A stretch of DNA of 64,000 bases from Chaetorhynchus papuensis (lineage: Eukaryota > Chordata > Aves > Passeriformes > Rhipiduridae): positions 379,674 to 443,673 of the forward strand of contig VWYX01000389.1 in the NCBI GenBank assembly GCA_013396525.1, read 5' to 3'. Shown in pieces: positions 51,211-64,000 of the stretch. Under the pieces are notes generated by a model. That model made no database searches. It was not told the DNA's origin and worked only from the letters and a program-made list of their open reading frames with translations. Both the position numbers and the translations under genes were made by a program. Within the stretch, counting starts at the first letter, position 1. Every line of letters begins with the position of its first letter.

Positions 51211-53879
51211 TGACTCCCCTGCTGGTCTCAGCTCAGCAGTTTTACAGCTAACTAATTTTACAAGTGTCTTGCACTGATTGCACACATGCAATTGCACACT
51301 GAGTTGGGTCAGGGGACTCATCTGGCTGAAAAGCAGTGTGGAAAAAGGACACTGGTGAGAACGAGAAGGAGAAAGGCAAAGCACTCAGCAGTGTGGAGGA
51401 ACATGTGCTGGCCAGGGGGGCTCGGCCTCTGCTTGAAGTCATCGGTGGCAGGCTGTCCTCCTCTTTCTGCAAGAAACCTTCCCCCAGTGGATGGGGCAGA
51501 TTCCCCACCCACGACTTTTAAAATGGAAGGAAAATGGCACTTCCACAATAGGATATGCAATTACTCTTTAATATCACAACAGAGGTAGCTCTGGTAAGAA
51601 CTGACTGCTTACACTATCAGCAGAGTTCTTTGAGAGGGACTCCCAGAGAGGCCACACAGCTCTTCTTCCACAAATAACAGTTTACTGTGGAGAAAGCACC
51701 TCACTTCATCTTCACAGAAGGTGTTTAGGTGTTTCCATTCACTTAGAGAAGGACAGTCCTAGCAATAATGCTACTGACCTGGATGTTCCTACCAAAAAAA
51801 TTATCTTGGACAAAACACTGCACCACTGCTGTGCACATCTTAACAGGAGGTGGACTTTCTCCAAACTGGGATTGAGATCTGTCTCAGTTTTGCCAGAACG
51901 GGACAGTTGTGGCTAAGGAAAGAGGCCAGGTCCCCAAAAGTCCCCATTTCTCCAGCTTATATAACAACTACTTAAGCGCACTAGTTTAATTTCTGATGGC
52001 TCAAAGTGAGCATATATAGAGCCCATTAATAATACAGGGACGTCCAAGAAAAACTGGGAGAAAAGAAGAAGGAAAAAAACCCCTAAAACCTCACAAAAAA
52101 TCTAATCATGATAGGGTGAGAAAAGAATGTGGCTGTGGATTGATGGATGATGTGCAGATATTTTTTGTTAGAGACTTATGAAACAAGTAGAAAGTCCAGA
52201 TGTTTCAGAGACAGTAAATAGTTCAATATTTCTGAAATGGGTGTTGTTAAGGGAGAAAGTTAACACTGAGATGCCTAAAGAGGTTATATCTTCCACTTGA
52301 CTTTATTAGTTGGTGTCTAGCTGAGGTTTTCTTCTAAAAAGAAAGGCATTTTGACCTTCATCTAAGCAATTCTTTATTTTAGTTATTTCAGCTAAACACA
52401 TCATGCTGTCATTTGTAACAAATTTGGATCCTAGTGTAGGACCTGGTTGCTGCTGCACATGACCAGGGGAGCGGTACATACAGCATGATTCTGGGCTGGT
52501 GCAAACTTCAGTCCAGTTTTATCTGTATTGCAGAAACCTAGAGGTGGACATTTCACTCAAAGGCACAGAAATTGCTCTATACTCACACATTTCTAACTTA
52601 AAAGGTCACTTCCTGTCCCCCTCCCAGGTCTTTATAGATTTGCACCTAGCCAATTCAGCTTGGAAACAGACATTGTCCTGCACCGTTAGTATCCCCATCT
52701 TCTGTTTTCCACTGTCAGTAGCTCTGTTGCTCTTTCTGTTGCTACATTTCTTCAGCCTTGAAGAAGCTCTAGGTCACTCAGCCAGCTCACATTAATGAGT
52801 TGATTAAAAGACAAACTTAAATTCCAGCTTTGATTTGTGATTTGCTCTGCTAATGCTTAAGTCAGTAATATTTCTTCAATACTGTGACACCTAAGCAAGC
52901 CACAGCTTTGCAGCAGATTTGTCTTGACATTTTATTTGGTGGATTTTCAAGAAGAGATCAAACCTTGCCTCCAGGCTTTGGTCCAGTCAACCCAGTGGCT
53001 TCTCTAGTAGCAGCACCTGGCAGAGTCCTCTGTAGTCTGCAGAAAGCTATCTCCATCACTGCTGGGGTTTGGCTGCTGGTTCACTGTTCCTCTCAGCAGG
53101 CTCTAACTACTTGGTGCCAGGATTTTCATCTGCAGTCTCTGGGCTGTCCTTCCACCAGCTCCGCAGGGATGGAGGAACAGCTCTGCCTTCCAGAAAGTAC
53201 TCTGTGTCCTTCACACAAGTTCATTGGGATCTCTTAAAAACTTCCCACCAATTAATCTTGGGTAACTTCTGTTATTCTTGACCTGATAGGCATTGGGTAT
53301 TTTGACTTTTTGTCCTTTCTGGAAGAAGGGCTTTCAGACCCAAAAATCCTTACAACCTTTCATACATACATTAGTGAATGCTCTTCCAATGGCTTGGAAG
53401 ATACACAAATACTCTTTCCCTGGAAAAAACCAAGTGAGCTGTACTCATTCCTTCCTCCATCACTTTGCAGGCTTTGTGCTATTTATGGCTCAGCACCCAC
53501 CCCCAGAGTCTGTTTTCCCAGTTTACTACAGCATATTCCTGTATTCACACCCCAAGGAGTCACAACTACTTAAGGTGAGGACATCGTATACTGCAAGTCT
53601 GATAGATTCAAAGTCTGATACTTTCCCCTTAGTAACTGCCTTTCTTCAAAGAATTTTAAGTCATTTATGAGCACAAAGCAACTCATACTCACACCATCTG
53701 AGACAAACTGGCAGGTTTTGTTGCTTCTTGTCCTCTCTACAAGGAAAATATGCTCAGAAACAGAACTTAATTCAAATTTTAAGATTTCTACCTATCTTAC
53801 AAAATCTTTTAATAATCCCTAATCGCAATTCTGAGAAAACTTGTAACATAAATAATACTTTCCTTGCACCTGAGGTGTG

Positions 53880-53908
53880 GCATATGTGTATGTGTGAGTG
53901 TGTGTGCA
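53880..53908. repeat. Imperfect (TG)n tract
   Basis: Interrupted TG repeats with TA and GA variants, ending GTGTGTGTGC. Confidence 0.8.
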
Positions 53909-55700
53909 TAAAGACAGACTCACACCTCTTCCTTTTTATATAAAAATGTTGTTCCTCAGCACCTGAGAGCACCTGAAGCATTAGAAATGCAGAGAGCAGA
54001 ACAAAGGACAGTATGTAGGCTCAAAGTGTGACCAGTGTATGCAAAATGTAATCATTGCTGGGACCACTAAAAATTGCATGACCAGCAATGATTTATTAGT
54101 AGTGCAGAATCCAGGGAAATACTCCCCTCTAAATTAATGTTTTTCTGGCTCTAAGCATTCAATACATTCCCATCTTGAGCCAGGGAATTTATTTTCTCTT
54201 CTCCTCTATGTTTGTCTGTGGTTTGCATTATCATTCACTAAATATACTTGGACATGACATTACTTTTCTTGAGCTACAGATTTGAAAACTTCTGTGACTC
54301 CCCCTTTGACCCTCCACCATTTCAGGAATTTCATAATTAAATCAGTAACTCACACTCACATAATGAATGGGGCCTCTTTTTTTGGTGTTATATAAATTAC
54401 ATACTGTTCAAATAAGAAGAGCAGAGTAACAAAAGTTATCTAGAACTCGCTAGATTGAAAGGCTTGAAATATGTAATTTTCATGTTTACACAATTTCTCC
54501 CTTTCTTCTAGAAGACATGTGTGAGTAAAGTTGATAATCTGCCACTGAGACAGCTTAACGGTAGATCTAAAATATAAATTTCTACCATTTTGTCTGAAAA
54601 GCTACCATACTTCTGTCACCAACTAGTTTCATGAACAACTTATATGTTCGATGGAAGGCTTTTTCTATACTAATCACTCCAATTTTCAAGAAACCAGACG
54701 ATGAAGTATTTGTCATCAAGGGCCAAAAAGAACAAGTAAAGTTACTTGGGTCTTATTTAAGCCAGACTAAAAAGCTCTTACACTGCCTATGCTGTAACTA
54801 CATGCTCAGTTTGATAAGCCATTGATGTCAGGTTTGGTTAACACTAAGTTTGTCTTGGCTGTGAATTTGCTGAAGAAGTTACCAAATACAGTGAGGGTTG
54901 GGGAATCTGCTGATTGGAACTTTGAGAAAAGGAAGGGGCAGACTCAGCTTCCAGAGAATCAATCCACACAGGTACCCACTGGTATTTCATGGTGGCCTTT
55001 GCAGAGCTGCTGCTAACTCTGAGAAGGAGCTGTGCCCCACTGTAGCTCTAATATCAATCAAGGAAAAGAAACAGCACACAAAGGTGAAATTTCCAAAACT
55101 CAGTAAACCTGTGTTTCACTGCTAAAGACAAAGAAGAAGGAGATTCAGGTGTAATCTAGAGATGGGTAGTTTTTGTTCCCTCCTTTGCAAAGGAGGAAGA
55201 AGAAGCAGAAAATATCTGCCAGAAAATGGATAAGACGGGCCATCCAAAACAACAGACAAAGATATCAGCTGAGCCAAAAAATCATTAATTGGCATGCTGG
55301 TCTGGGAGTTCACAGCTTTGTAGCCATGTAAAGGCTGGTGCTTGACTCTTTCTTTTGCTAAGATGCTAGACAAGTTCATCTTTTGAAAATTAGCACATGT
55401 GACTAAATACACAATGATAAAAGCACTTATATTATTTCCATAAATTCCCCTGACAGCCATTTGAATGCAAATTGAGCAGAAAGAAACCCTGTTTAAATGA
55501 ATTAACAAGGAAAGGCAGCGGGGGGAATGTGGGGGAAGAAACAGGACTGAATACAGACATACTAGATACAACCTCTTAAAAATAGAGTTTGTTCATATTC
55601 AATAAAATTGAAGAAGGCATTTCATATACCATTAATTAGGGTCAGAGGACTCTTAATTTATCCATCTTGAGTGCACTGATACAGTCAAGATACTGAAACG

Positions 55701-55732
55701 TTTCATCTATTTCATCTATTTCATCTATTTCA
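55701..55732. repeat. 9-bp tandem repeat, 3.6 copies of TTTCATCTA
   Basis: Three perfect TTTCATCTA units are followed by a partial TTTCA. The unit is a multiple of three, so the chance - strand frame across it reads EIDEIDEID. Confidence 0.95.
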
Positions 55733-58700
55733 ATACTGCAAACCAGGGACTGCCTGTGATGTGTTTGCTTTCTTCCTTTTGTCTCCTTGAACAGAAGAAA
55801 CAGCAACCTCTTAATTGAAAAGATAACATCACAAAATTGAAATGATACAGCACAAAATTGTGCCACATGTTTAGAATCTGCAGTAAACGTATCTCATTTT
55901 GGTGAGGCTCTGTTGCTGTGCTTGCTGACCTGGCATGTGCAAGCTGTAGAAAATTGATGGCTGTTAGAAGATTTACAAGAAAGCTAAAATTAAGCAGGTA
56001 ACCAGTTCATTTTATCTTGAAAACTGTGGAGTGAGATGAAAGTTTATACCAGTTTGGAGTGAGGTAGATTATTTAGACTATTTTTTTTCTGAGAAAGGGA
56101 TACACAGGTCAGTGGGAACTTTTGGTTCCCAGTGCTGCTGCTGCTCTACATAACCACAGCAGAACCTGAGGCTGTGACACTGGTGCTAACACCAGGGGCT
56201 GAAGATGAAGAGCAAGGGCAGAAATAAACTCCTCATAAACTCACACCAAAGAAACAAGATGGAGACTGCAGGTTCACCTGGGTATTAGTCATCCCAAAGC
56301 ATTTCATTGGAAAGCATTAGTGAAAATAAGATGGACGGAACTTAATCTTGTATGAAGTAGTATGGAGAAAACAACTCCAGAGGGAAACCAGAAAGAAACA
56401 AGGCATATACTCTCTCCACAGGTACCTAAAATAAGCATCTGCTGCAATACAGCTGCATGCAGTCCTTGCAGATCATGAAGAGCAGTAGGTAGGAACAGAC
56501 CTATTGAAAAACCAAGTACAGGTTGCAAGAAGTGGCACTAGTGACTCGCTGTTGAACAGTGTACAATTGCCATTCAGCTCTGGTGAGTCAGGGATAACTG
56601 TACAGATGGATATATCATGTTCAGAAGAGATGTAATATCATGGCACTTATAATTCACAAGTGTATTTTCATTTGAAAAGAAGTTACTTAATCACAAATAA
56701 CTTCAGTTCAGAGAAAATTTTTAATTTCTTTCCCTATTTTTCCAGTAAAACTATAAATTATTTAACATAGTTCAAAATATTTGAGGCTGAAGTAGCCACA
56801 TGGCACAATTCAGTTTAAATAGAATCAGTTTGAACTTTGCCTCAAAATTAGAAACGAATTGATTTGAATTATAGCAAAAAACAAATAACACATTTAAATA
56901 ACAACATGGACTGTCTAACAATCCAATAGTGAGGGTTTGAAATAGGCAATAGAACAGATTCCAGACTCTGAACAGATATCCTTTCTTTATGGCTCACTGG
57001 GTTTAACTTCACATGCTTTCAAAGATATATGCGAATGTCTAGCTACAGCTGAAAGAAATTAACTACATCCAACAGATCCTTTCTTGTACAGACCACATAA
57101 AAAGATAAATCTATGAAATGCTCAGACAAAGAACTCCTTAAAATTAGTCTTTCATGAAAACCATCATTCAATCATCTTCTTAATGTGACCCAAGATGTAA
57201 GTATACAAGGCCTGTACCAGGTGAAATTACACCACTGTACACATTGCCTACCTAAAACTGTAGTACTGCAATGCAAAACACAGCTTTTATCCCAAAGGAC
57301 TCTCTGACAAAACTAAAACCCAAGCCATGCCACAACCTTGTCTCCCCTGCAGAAGAGTCATAACTGTTTGCAAGGTACATGAGGACTGCATGCTAGTTGT
57401 GATTGGTGAAACCAAACCCCTTGTTACCAGACAAATTTCATTGAGTTACCAAAGTGAAAGTGCCTTAGGAAGCTTAACATGAAAGGATTACAAACTTGCT
57501 TTGCTGGTCCCATCTGTGGGAGGACTTAGTTGCATAGGGAAAGCACTGCAGTGAGAGCCTATGCTCAAGCACCAGCACTACTTCAGAGTTCAGATGATCT
57601 TTAGGTCAAAATCATTCTGCATTTGATCTCCCTCTTTGCCAAATGGAAGAAAAAAGTCCTCACTTTTGTAAAGAATGGAGTGAGGCTTAATGCTGTGGGC
57701 CTGTAAAGCTATTTAAATAACAAAGGAGACAGAGCTATAGTAGAATAATGATGCTAAGTCAGGATGTTCCAACAACACAAAACTATGGCACTGATTAAAT
57801 ATTGTTGTGAGAAAGAGAATCGGTAGAAATAGATCATTATATCAGACAAAACATCCTCCCTAGAGAGCTAACAGCTAGTACTGCCCAGACAGACATTCAA
57901 AGGCACTCCATGAAACCAAGATAAAAATGGGGAAATATTGACACAACTTCATCTGTTTAACTGTTGCTCTGTCTGGATTGCAAGATAGCTACAGGTCATG
58001 CGGCAGTTGCTGCCTGCAAATAGGCATGATTAGAACTATTACCTACACCTGTACACAACTGCTCATGTGATGATGGCCTGAATGTCAGCAGCACAATGGG
58101 TCTCAGCTCATATCAAACAGACAATGGAGATTCTGTGGAAGGCTCCAGACAAAACTGGCATCCTTGAAAGACAGAACTACATCCTTAACACTCTCCGCAC
58201 CGAGTTGTATGTCAAATTCCAACAACTGCCCTTTCTCCCAGCAAGATTTCAATTGCTTGAAAGGGGGAGAGAGAATCTGAGATAAATAGTCAATTAAGAA
58301 AATATTTCCCAGAATGATTTTGAGATGTTGTCTGGCAATGGTCTGAGCAGAGCTACTGGCATTTTGCCATGTTGTTAAGGAAGCTAAATTGTGCTGTTAG
58401 GCAGCCTTTGTGCTGAGCTGTGCCACAGACACCGCCTTCCACAGAGAAGATGTCTGCAGCCAAGTCACTGCTCAAGGCATTCCCAGGCCTCATAGTTACT
58501 ATGGCTCGACAAAAAGGAGGTAACACATCCTTTGGATGTTGTGGCCTTTTTCAGGATCTTGAAGATGAAGAAATTAAGCAACAAATGAATAATGAATAAA
58601 TTAAGCAGCCAGTTTCTATGCTTTTAGCTGAATAGGTAAGGTGAGGACCAGTGTTCTGAAACCAGTCAGTTTCTGGGCAGCCACCAGACCTACCTATTCA

Positions 58701-60599
58701 GAGAACTGCACGATGACCTCGAGATGGAAAAAAATAAAGCAAACCTGCCTGTCCTGGGGGAGAAAGGCAAGCAGAGTGACCTGGCAGTCAGAGAGAAAAA
58801 ATTTGCCTCTCCTGCCTGATCCTCAAGACCCATATCTGTGATACCATGACCAAGCATTAGGGGGTTGTTTTGAAGGTGATGGATAAAGAAACTAAGCCTC
58901 TGTTTCTGAACTACATTTGTCCTACATGAAGGAAGGTGATACTCATCATTCCCTCTAGTCAGGTTATATAGATTTACCAAACTCCCCCTGCACTCATTCT
59001 CTGCTAAGGAAAAGCTCTCTTGCTCAAAATATTATTGTTCTGTCTTTTCATTCATTGAAGACTTTTCATCCACTGGACACTCATTCCATGCTGTGTAAAA
59101 GCTGGAGATATGCAGAGAATTCACAGATGGAGGGAAAAAGGTATAACCCCAATGGTTTGTGAGACCATCAGCACCATAGGGAGCTGTAAGTCCCCATAAA
59201 AGGGTTGATAAACTGCTTTAGCATGAAGGTGGGCCAGTCATGACCTAATTTTGACATGTGGGATAACTGCAGGAGAACAGAGAATTTTACTGGGCATCAA
59301 AATCAGACCATGTGCTGTTTGGAAAGGTGTGTTACAAAAACAAACAGAGAAACAAGGACAGATGACAAAATTTCAAAATAAAGTTAATTTTAAGTATGTA
59401 TATCTGACCCTAAAGTAGTTCTGGTAACAGAATCTCACATTCACATCCTCTGAAACATCAGTGTAATATTTTTTATTGTTTTTCAACACATTTTCTCTGA
59501 GTGCGTTTTGAGTATACACAAGGATCTTTCCTACAGGACTCTTTAAATGAGTTACTTTGGTAATGTTTTTCTCTCTGAATTTTCTATAACTTTTAGTTCA
59601 AGAAACTGAATCTGATATACTGTAGCCTTAAAGTAACCACAGAATAGAGACATGCAGAACAGACACTGCTCAATAGAAGCAGGTCATTTTGACAGGTGAA
59701 GAAAAATTCAAGCGATTCTGAAGGAAAAATAAATATTGAAGCATTTTATGTATTCCAGCTATCACAGCCCATAAATGATTACATGAAAGAGACATTTTGT
59801 AAAACACATGTAGACAAGATTTTTCCTTTGTTCTATAACCACAGATAGGGCTAAAGTTGCCTCGTAGGAAACTTTAAAATGGGGGAAAAAATGATGGCAT
59901 TTACCTTACCATATGGAGATCTACATATTTCAGTTCAGTGGTGGTATCCAACATGCTTATCTGCACTCCCACTTGACTCTACATCTGTCTAACTACCCAG
60001 GAGAGTGATGCATCTGGAAAGGTTGAATAGGCCAAGGGAGTTTACATGTATTTTGCAATGTTCTTGAGAAAATTTACTGGAGAGAGGTCAACATGTCTTT
60101 TTTCTTGTATCTCTTTGCATTAAATAAAAACACATTGTATGTTATTTGAACATCCTGACATCTAAGTTTATTTGTTAGTTTGTTTGTTTTTGCTAAGAAT
60201 GCAGAAACATATTTGAAAGTGTTTGCTTTTGAGAACCTTGTATGCAAGGGGAATGCTTGAGAGGGCGTAATAGGAGGATTAGTACTGAGTAACAGATGTA
60301 GATGAAGAGAAAAAACAGGTTTCTGATGGAACAGATTACAGCAGAAAATGCTTTCTGAAGAAGTTCATAGAGTTGAAGTCCAAAAATTAGCATCTTTGTT
60401 ATTTATGGTAGTGATTCATGGTAGCCTGTGACAGGATGCACAGGAATGGGGCATGTTCCTCGGAGAAATGGTGGGGAGGGTTGAGCAGTGCCAAGGAGAA
60501 GGACTGGCCCGGGGGAGGGGAGGCCTTTCACATGTCTCTTCTGTCCGTGCAGCCGGCCAAGACACAGGCTTTGATCTGTCCAGGATGACAGCGAGCCAA

Positions 60600-61330
60600 A
60601 CTGTCCCTCATTCAAATGAATCCACCAGACAGTTGTGAAACATTCCTCAAAGGGTCACCAGCAAAGGGCTGTGGAGGAGGGCAGCTCTGGCCATGCTCCT
60701 GTATAACATCTCCTCACAGTCTCACCACCTGCTGCAATTTCCCCCCATATCAGGCTCAATTTGTATGCAAATTCTCCCTCATTTATTCTTGCTCCCTTCG
60801 GAAAGGACAAATTAAGTATAATAACTGTAATTGCTTTAATAACATGAAGAAAACGACACCTTTATGGGACCAATAATCAAAGACTGAGACTGTAATACAG
60901 CATGACAGGTGTGAAGGCATGCCACCAGCAGTGATTTTCCCATTTCAGTATTTCTTTCGTTGCCTTGAAAAGTGCTTGTCTCAGAGAGCCAGGTGTGGCT
61001 GGTGTGTGGTTGTAAGCCCCACACTGTTCCTGACAAGCCAGGCAGGGTTCCTGTGGCAGAGGCACCGCTGGCAAGCAGCGGCTGTGCTGGAGCAGCAACT
61101 GTGGGTCATCAGCACCCGCCTCTGGAGGAGGAGGTGGGGTGGCACCACCTGGTGAGGCAGAGCTGCTATCAAGGCCTCCTCCAACTCATGTCTCCCCTCA
61201 GCTCTGTGGCAAACCAATCTCTTACGGGCTAACAGGTCACAGGCTCAGGCAGATGGACATCCCTGAGGAGATCTCAGTGCCGGACGTCTCAGTGCCGTTC
61301 AGAATGGTGGCCCACATCTCACTGGGCTCA
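60600..61330. promoter_or_regulatory. Candidate regulatory block with octamer site
   Basis: The left part has a consensus octamer ATGCAAAT at 60765-60772 within TTTGTATGCAAATTC, plus CAGGTG E-box-like words. The right part (61060-61310) retains seven CpGs, including GCCGGACGTCTCAG with a CRE-like GACGTC. No repeat or coding signature is seen. It may be one or two elements. Confidence 0.35.
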
Positions 61331-64000
61331 CCTTCTGCACTCCTCAGGCTGAACCAGACATTATCTATTTTTGGCAACTTTTTCTGGTTTGATTCTGACA
61401 TTAGTAAATGAGAATCAACTTTCAGCACAGTCAGCTGGAGCAAGGCACAGTTGATCTTGGCTTTTAGTTATATTCAAAGCCATCTACTAACAGTTACATT
61501 TTCTAGTTATTTGCATTGTAATCTGTAATTCTGATCATAAAAGAGAGTCTCAGAACTACCCTCCTGTAACAGTCTCTGCTTTGATAAAAGATAAACCCAC
61601 CATCAAAGATCAATTACTGCCATGAACCAGAGTTCCCATCCAAAATAACCAGATATGGAAACACAAAAGATGGTGAGAAAATGGGCCTTCATGCATTCTC
61701 TGATGGAGAAAGAATACTGTGTCTCATCTGGAGACAACTATGAATGAACTGGTCCTTGGGTGCCAGGTGAATTCCAGACCTGCATTAACAACCGCTCCAA
61801 GGGCACGCTTGCATGACACAGGAGAGAGATGCGCAAACAGGTGTGAACATCAAGGGGTTTTAAAATTTTATATGCAGGCAGAAATTAAAAGGATCCAGTC
61901 ACTAACTGGAAACACTGACTAGTAGTGAACACCTCCTCAGGCCTTAATCAGGTTATATGTGAAATGGCTCTCACAGACAAAGTGCTTGAGAACATCCTAA
62001 TCACTGGTATCCAGGTAGCATAAAGTACCAAACTTGAAAGAAAGAAGAGTTTCTGTTTAATTTGTTCTGAAACAAAACCTAAAAGCAAAACTGCCTTCTG
62101 AATATCTTAGATTCAGAAAAAAGAAGACAGAACAAGATTTACTATCCCACAGCAGTTTTACAGAAGATTTGTCCTCACTATTGAGAATCTAGAAAACAAG
62201 ATATTTCTAATCTACAAACACTGTATGCATTTTCTTTAATGTCTATGTCACCAATACATCTACATATGAAACCACCATATTTGACCTTGATACTAAAATT
62301 CCTCAGAGATCAAAAGCGAGTGCTAAAAATAGGCAAGATATTTATATAGCCCATAAAAGTAGAATCCCATATTGCTGGTACCTCTCAGTGGAGACAGGCC
62401 TGAGCCAAAATCTCAGGTCTGCACATCATACCAACAAAAGAAAACAAATAAACAAAGAGCTGAAGTTCTGTCTCAGATCTCAGAGGGTTACCAGGAATGC
62501 TCCTGGTTCTGTTAAAGACTTTGGTGTATGGGTGTTTGGTACTCTTAATGCTCCAGGAAAAAAAAAAAAAAAAACGAAAAAAAAAGGAAAAGGTAAAAGC
62601 TCTCCTTAGTCTAAGAGTGAGCACTAAAGTCAGCTTGCCATGTGAATTAAGTGAGAGAACCCTGATGATAGCAACATACTGCTATCTTTGGGTAAACATT
62701 TGTTTGCAATATCTTTCTAAAATAATACTGCCAACTTCAGTGATTGACGATTTCACCCCATTTATCACTGACAACCAGAATTATTTTTTCAGCTGTGGAT
62801 CATGTTAATTGTGGAAGCTAATAGGAAGGAATGTGAGGTAAATGGTCTCAATACCTTTAGTATATGTGATGACTTTCACAGACTTGCAGTACTGTATTTA
62901 CTGTAACCAAAAGGTCGTGCTGTATATATTAAAGGCAAAAGAGAACTTTCCGGCATCAATCACACTCTTGAAAATCATGTAAAAAATATTTTAGAAAGGC
63001 AATTAGCATTTTTAAAAATCAACCTTAGTTTCAAACACTTGAAGGAAGTCTTTCAATTCTGGCATCCATGTGTAAACCAGAGAGGATTACAACTATCTAG
63101 CTGGCAAAGAAAACAATTTATTAAAAATGGACTAATGCTGTTATAACTCATATTACTGAAAATGTCAATTTCTTCAATGCAGCAAGATAAATGTCGAGAA
63201 AATGATGAGATTGCATTTTTCATTCCACCGTTAAACAAAAAAAAAACTTTTCCAGTTACTGCAGTTAATCAGTGTTAATTTTAAATAGTACAGTCCAATT
63301 CACATCTTGAATATCTACGTCCTACAAAAATACCATACACGGGAATGCTAGAATAAAATAATTCTGACTTAGTTTTGCGAACAGGTATTTGTTTCTGCAA
63401 AGATTAAACTTCAGGAATGGGGTTTTTGAAAGCTACAGTAATACTGCTGTTTGGGTATAAATTTCTCTGAGGAAATGCTAGGTTACATGCTTCCAAATAA
63501 ATGAGAAGGTGACACAAGACAGAAAATGCTATTTTAGTGTATGTTAACCGAACAAAAAATGGATTAATTTCTATAGAAGAGATTTTTAAAGTGCCAACTT
63601 TTAATGCACAGCACGAATTATTGCTTTAAAAGGACTATGTTGAAGCTGACAAGCCCAAAATGTAACGTACTATAAAATGAGACCTTTTTTACATTTTTTT
63701 ACAAAATGCCCTGTTGATCCTGAAATATCCATCAACCTTCCTAATTCAAGACTGTCACATTAAGAAAACACCAAATACTTTGCTGTGTGATTGGCCATTA
63801 AACTTGTTTTGGTTTTGCAACATTCGTATGCAAGTCATGATCTCCTCTTTCCTGCACACCATCTCTGGGATTATGCATTTGAACAGCACCAGACCTTTTG
63901 GTTGAGATTTCCATGATTTAGCATTTCAGCTGGCAGTATTTTATAACAAAGTTATAATATAAGGCTCCTGTACTACAGCGTTCAGTGCTTCCTTAGAAAG
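61331..64000. other. Intergenic DNA to window end, no gene seen
   Basis: It contains an A-rich tract at 62558. The parts at 63140-63240 and 63590-64000 are repeat-free, AT-rich and could be conserved non-coding DNA. I looked on the - strand for the ARL15 terminal coding exon expected further along this flank and did not see it. Confidence 0.65.
62558..62593. repeat. A-rich tract (A17, CG, A9, GG, A4)
   Basis: Runs of A are broken by CG and GG. It resembles a retroposon tail, but no element body is recognised upstream. Confidence 0.85.

Larger units (their letters stand above)
51211..60599. other. Intergenic DNA, no gene seen
   Basis: No exon, RNA gene or identifiable transposon is visible. 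It has a TG-rich tract at 53880-53908 and a 9-bp tandem repeat at 55701. Open frames up to 149 residues (55122-55571, - strand) lack family signatures and are probably chance. Confidence 0.65.

Noticed and set aside
55122..55571. 149-residue open frame on the - strand
   Set aside because: No conserved motif and no splice or promoter context; judged a chance frame.
61331..64000. Terminal exon of ARL15 on the - strand, expected from mammalian gene order
   Set aside because: I looked for the reverse complement of its C-terminal codons and found nothing convincing; the exon is probably beyond the window.
1..64000. CRISPR array, integron, phage or other prokaryote-type system
   Set aside because: No regularly spaced repeats and no prokaryotic gene density; introns, CR1 elements and poly(A) signals show a vertebrate genome.

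Overview
The window comes from a vertebrate nuclear genome, almost certainly a bird. It carries three coding exons with consensus GT/AG splice sites, multi-kilobase introns, a canonical AATAAA poly(A) signal, and four fragments of CR1, the dominant retrotransposon of bird genomes. Most of the sequence is AT-rich and low in CpG. There are 115 N at 37607-37721 and one N at 23317, as in a draft assembly. I found no bacterial, viral, CRISPR, tRNA or rRNA feature.

The only gene I can support is the 3' half of NDUFS4, on the + strand. It encodes an accessory subunit of mitochondrial respiratory complex I. Three exons (11448-11620, 14890-14963, 19220-19323) join in frame into the last 116 residues and the stop codon. 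They correspond to exons 3, 4 and 5 of the mammalian gene, with the same lengths for the two internal exons (173 and 74 bp) and the same phases. The 3'UTR is short, with AATAAA at 19348 and 19405. Exons 1 and 2 (mitochondrial targeting peptide and mature N-terminus) are not in the window, so positions 1-11447 are the 3' part of intron 2.

From about 19430 to 64000 I see no protein-coding gene: about 44 kb of non-coding DNA downstream of NDUFS4. In mammals the next gene on this side is ARL15, on the opposite strand; I searched by eye for its terminal coding exon and did not find it. NDUFS4 lies on the Z chromosome in chicken, so a Z location is likely but is inferred from synteny only. The stretch holds sense CR1 copies at about 29395-29770, 34338-34397 and 38485-39175. 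A fourth, antisense copy lies in NDUFS4 intron 4 at about 15478-15845. It also has simple repeats and several blocks that look like conserved non-coding or regulatory DNA because of retained CpGs or clustered transcription-factor motifs. The best of these are 42690-43060 (directly beside a strong G-quadruplex motif), 51000-51210, 32400-32900, 47880-48190 and 60600-61330.

I did not find a novel biological system. The items most worth a second look are the regulatory candidates in the gene desert, a near-perfect 20-bp-arm hairpin in intron 4, and two G-quadruplex motifs.
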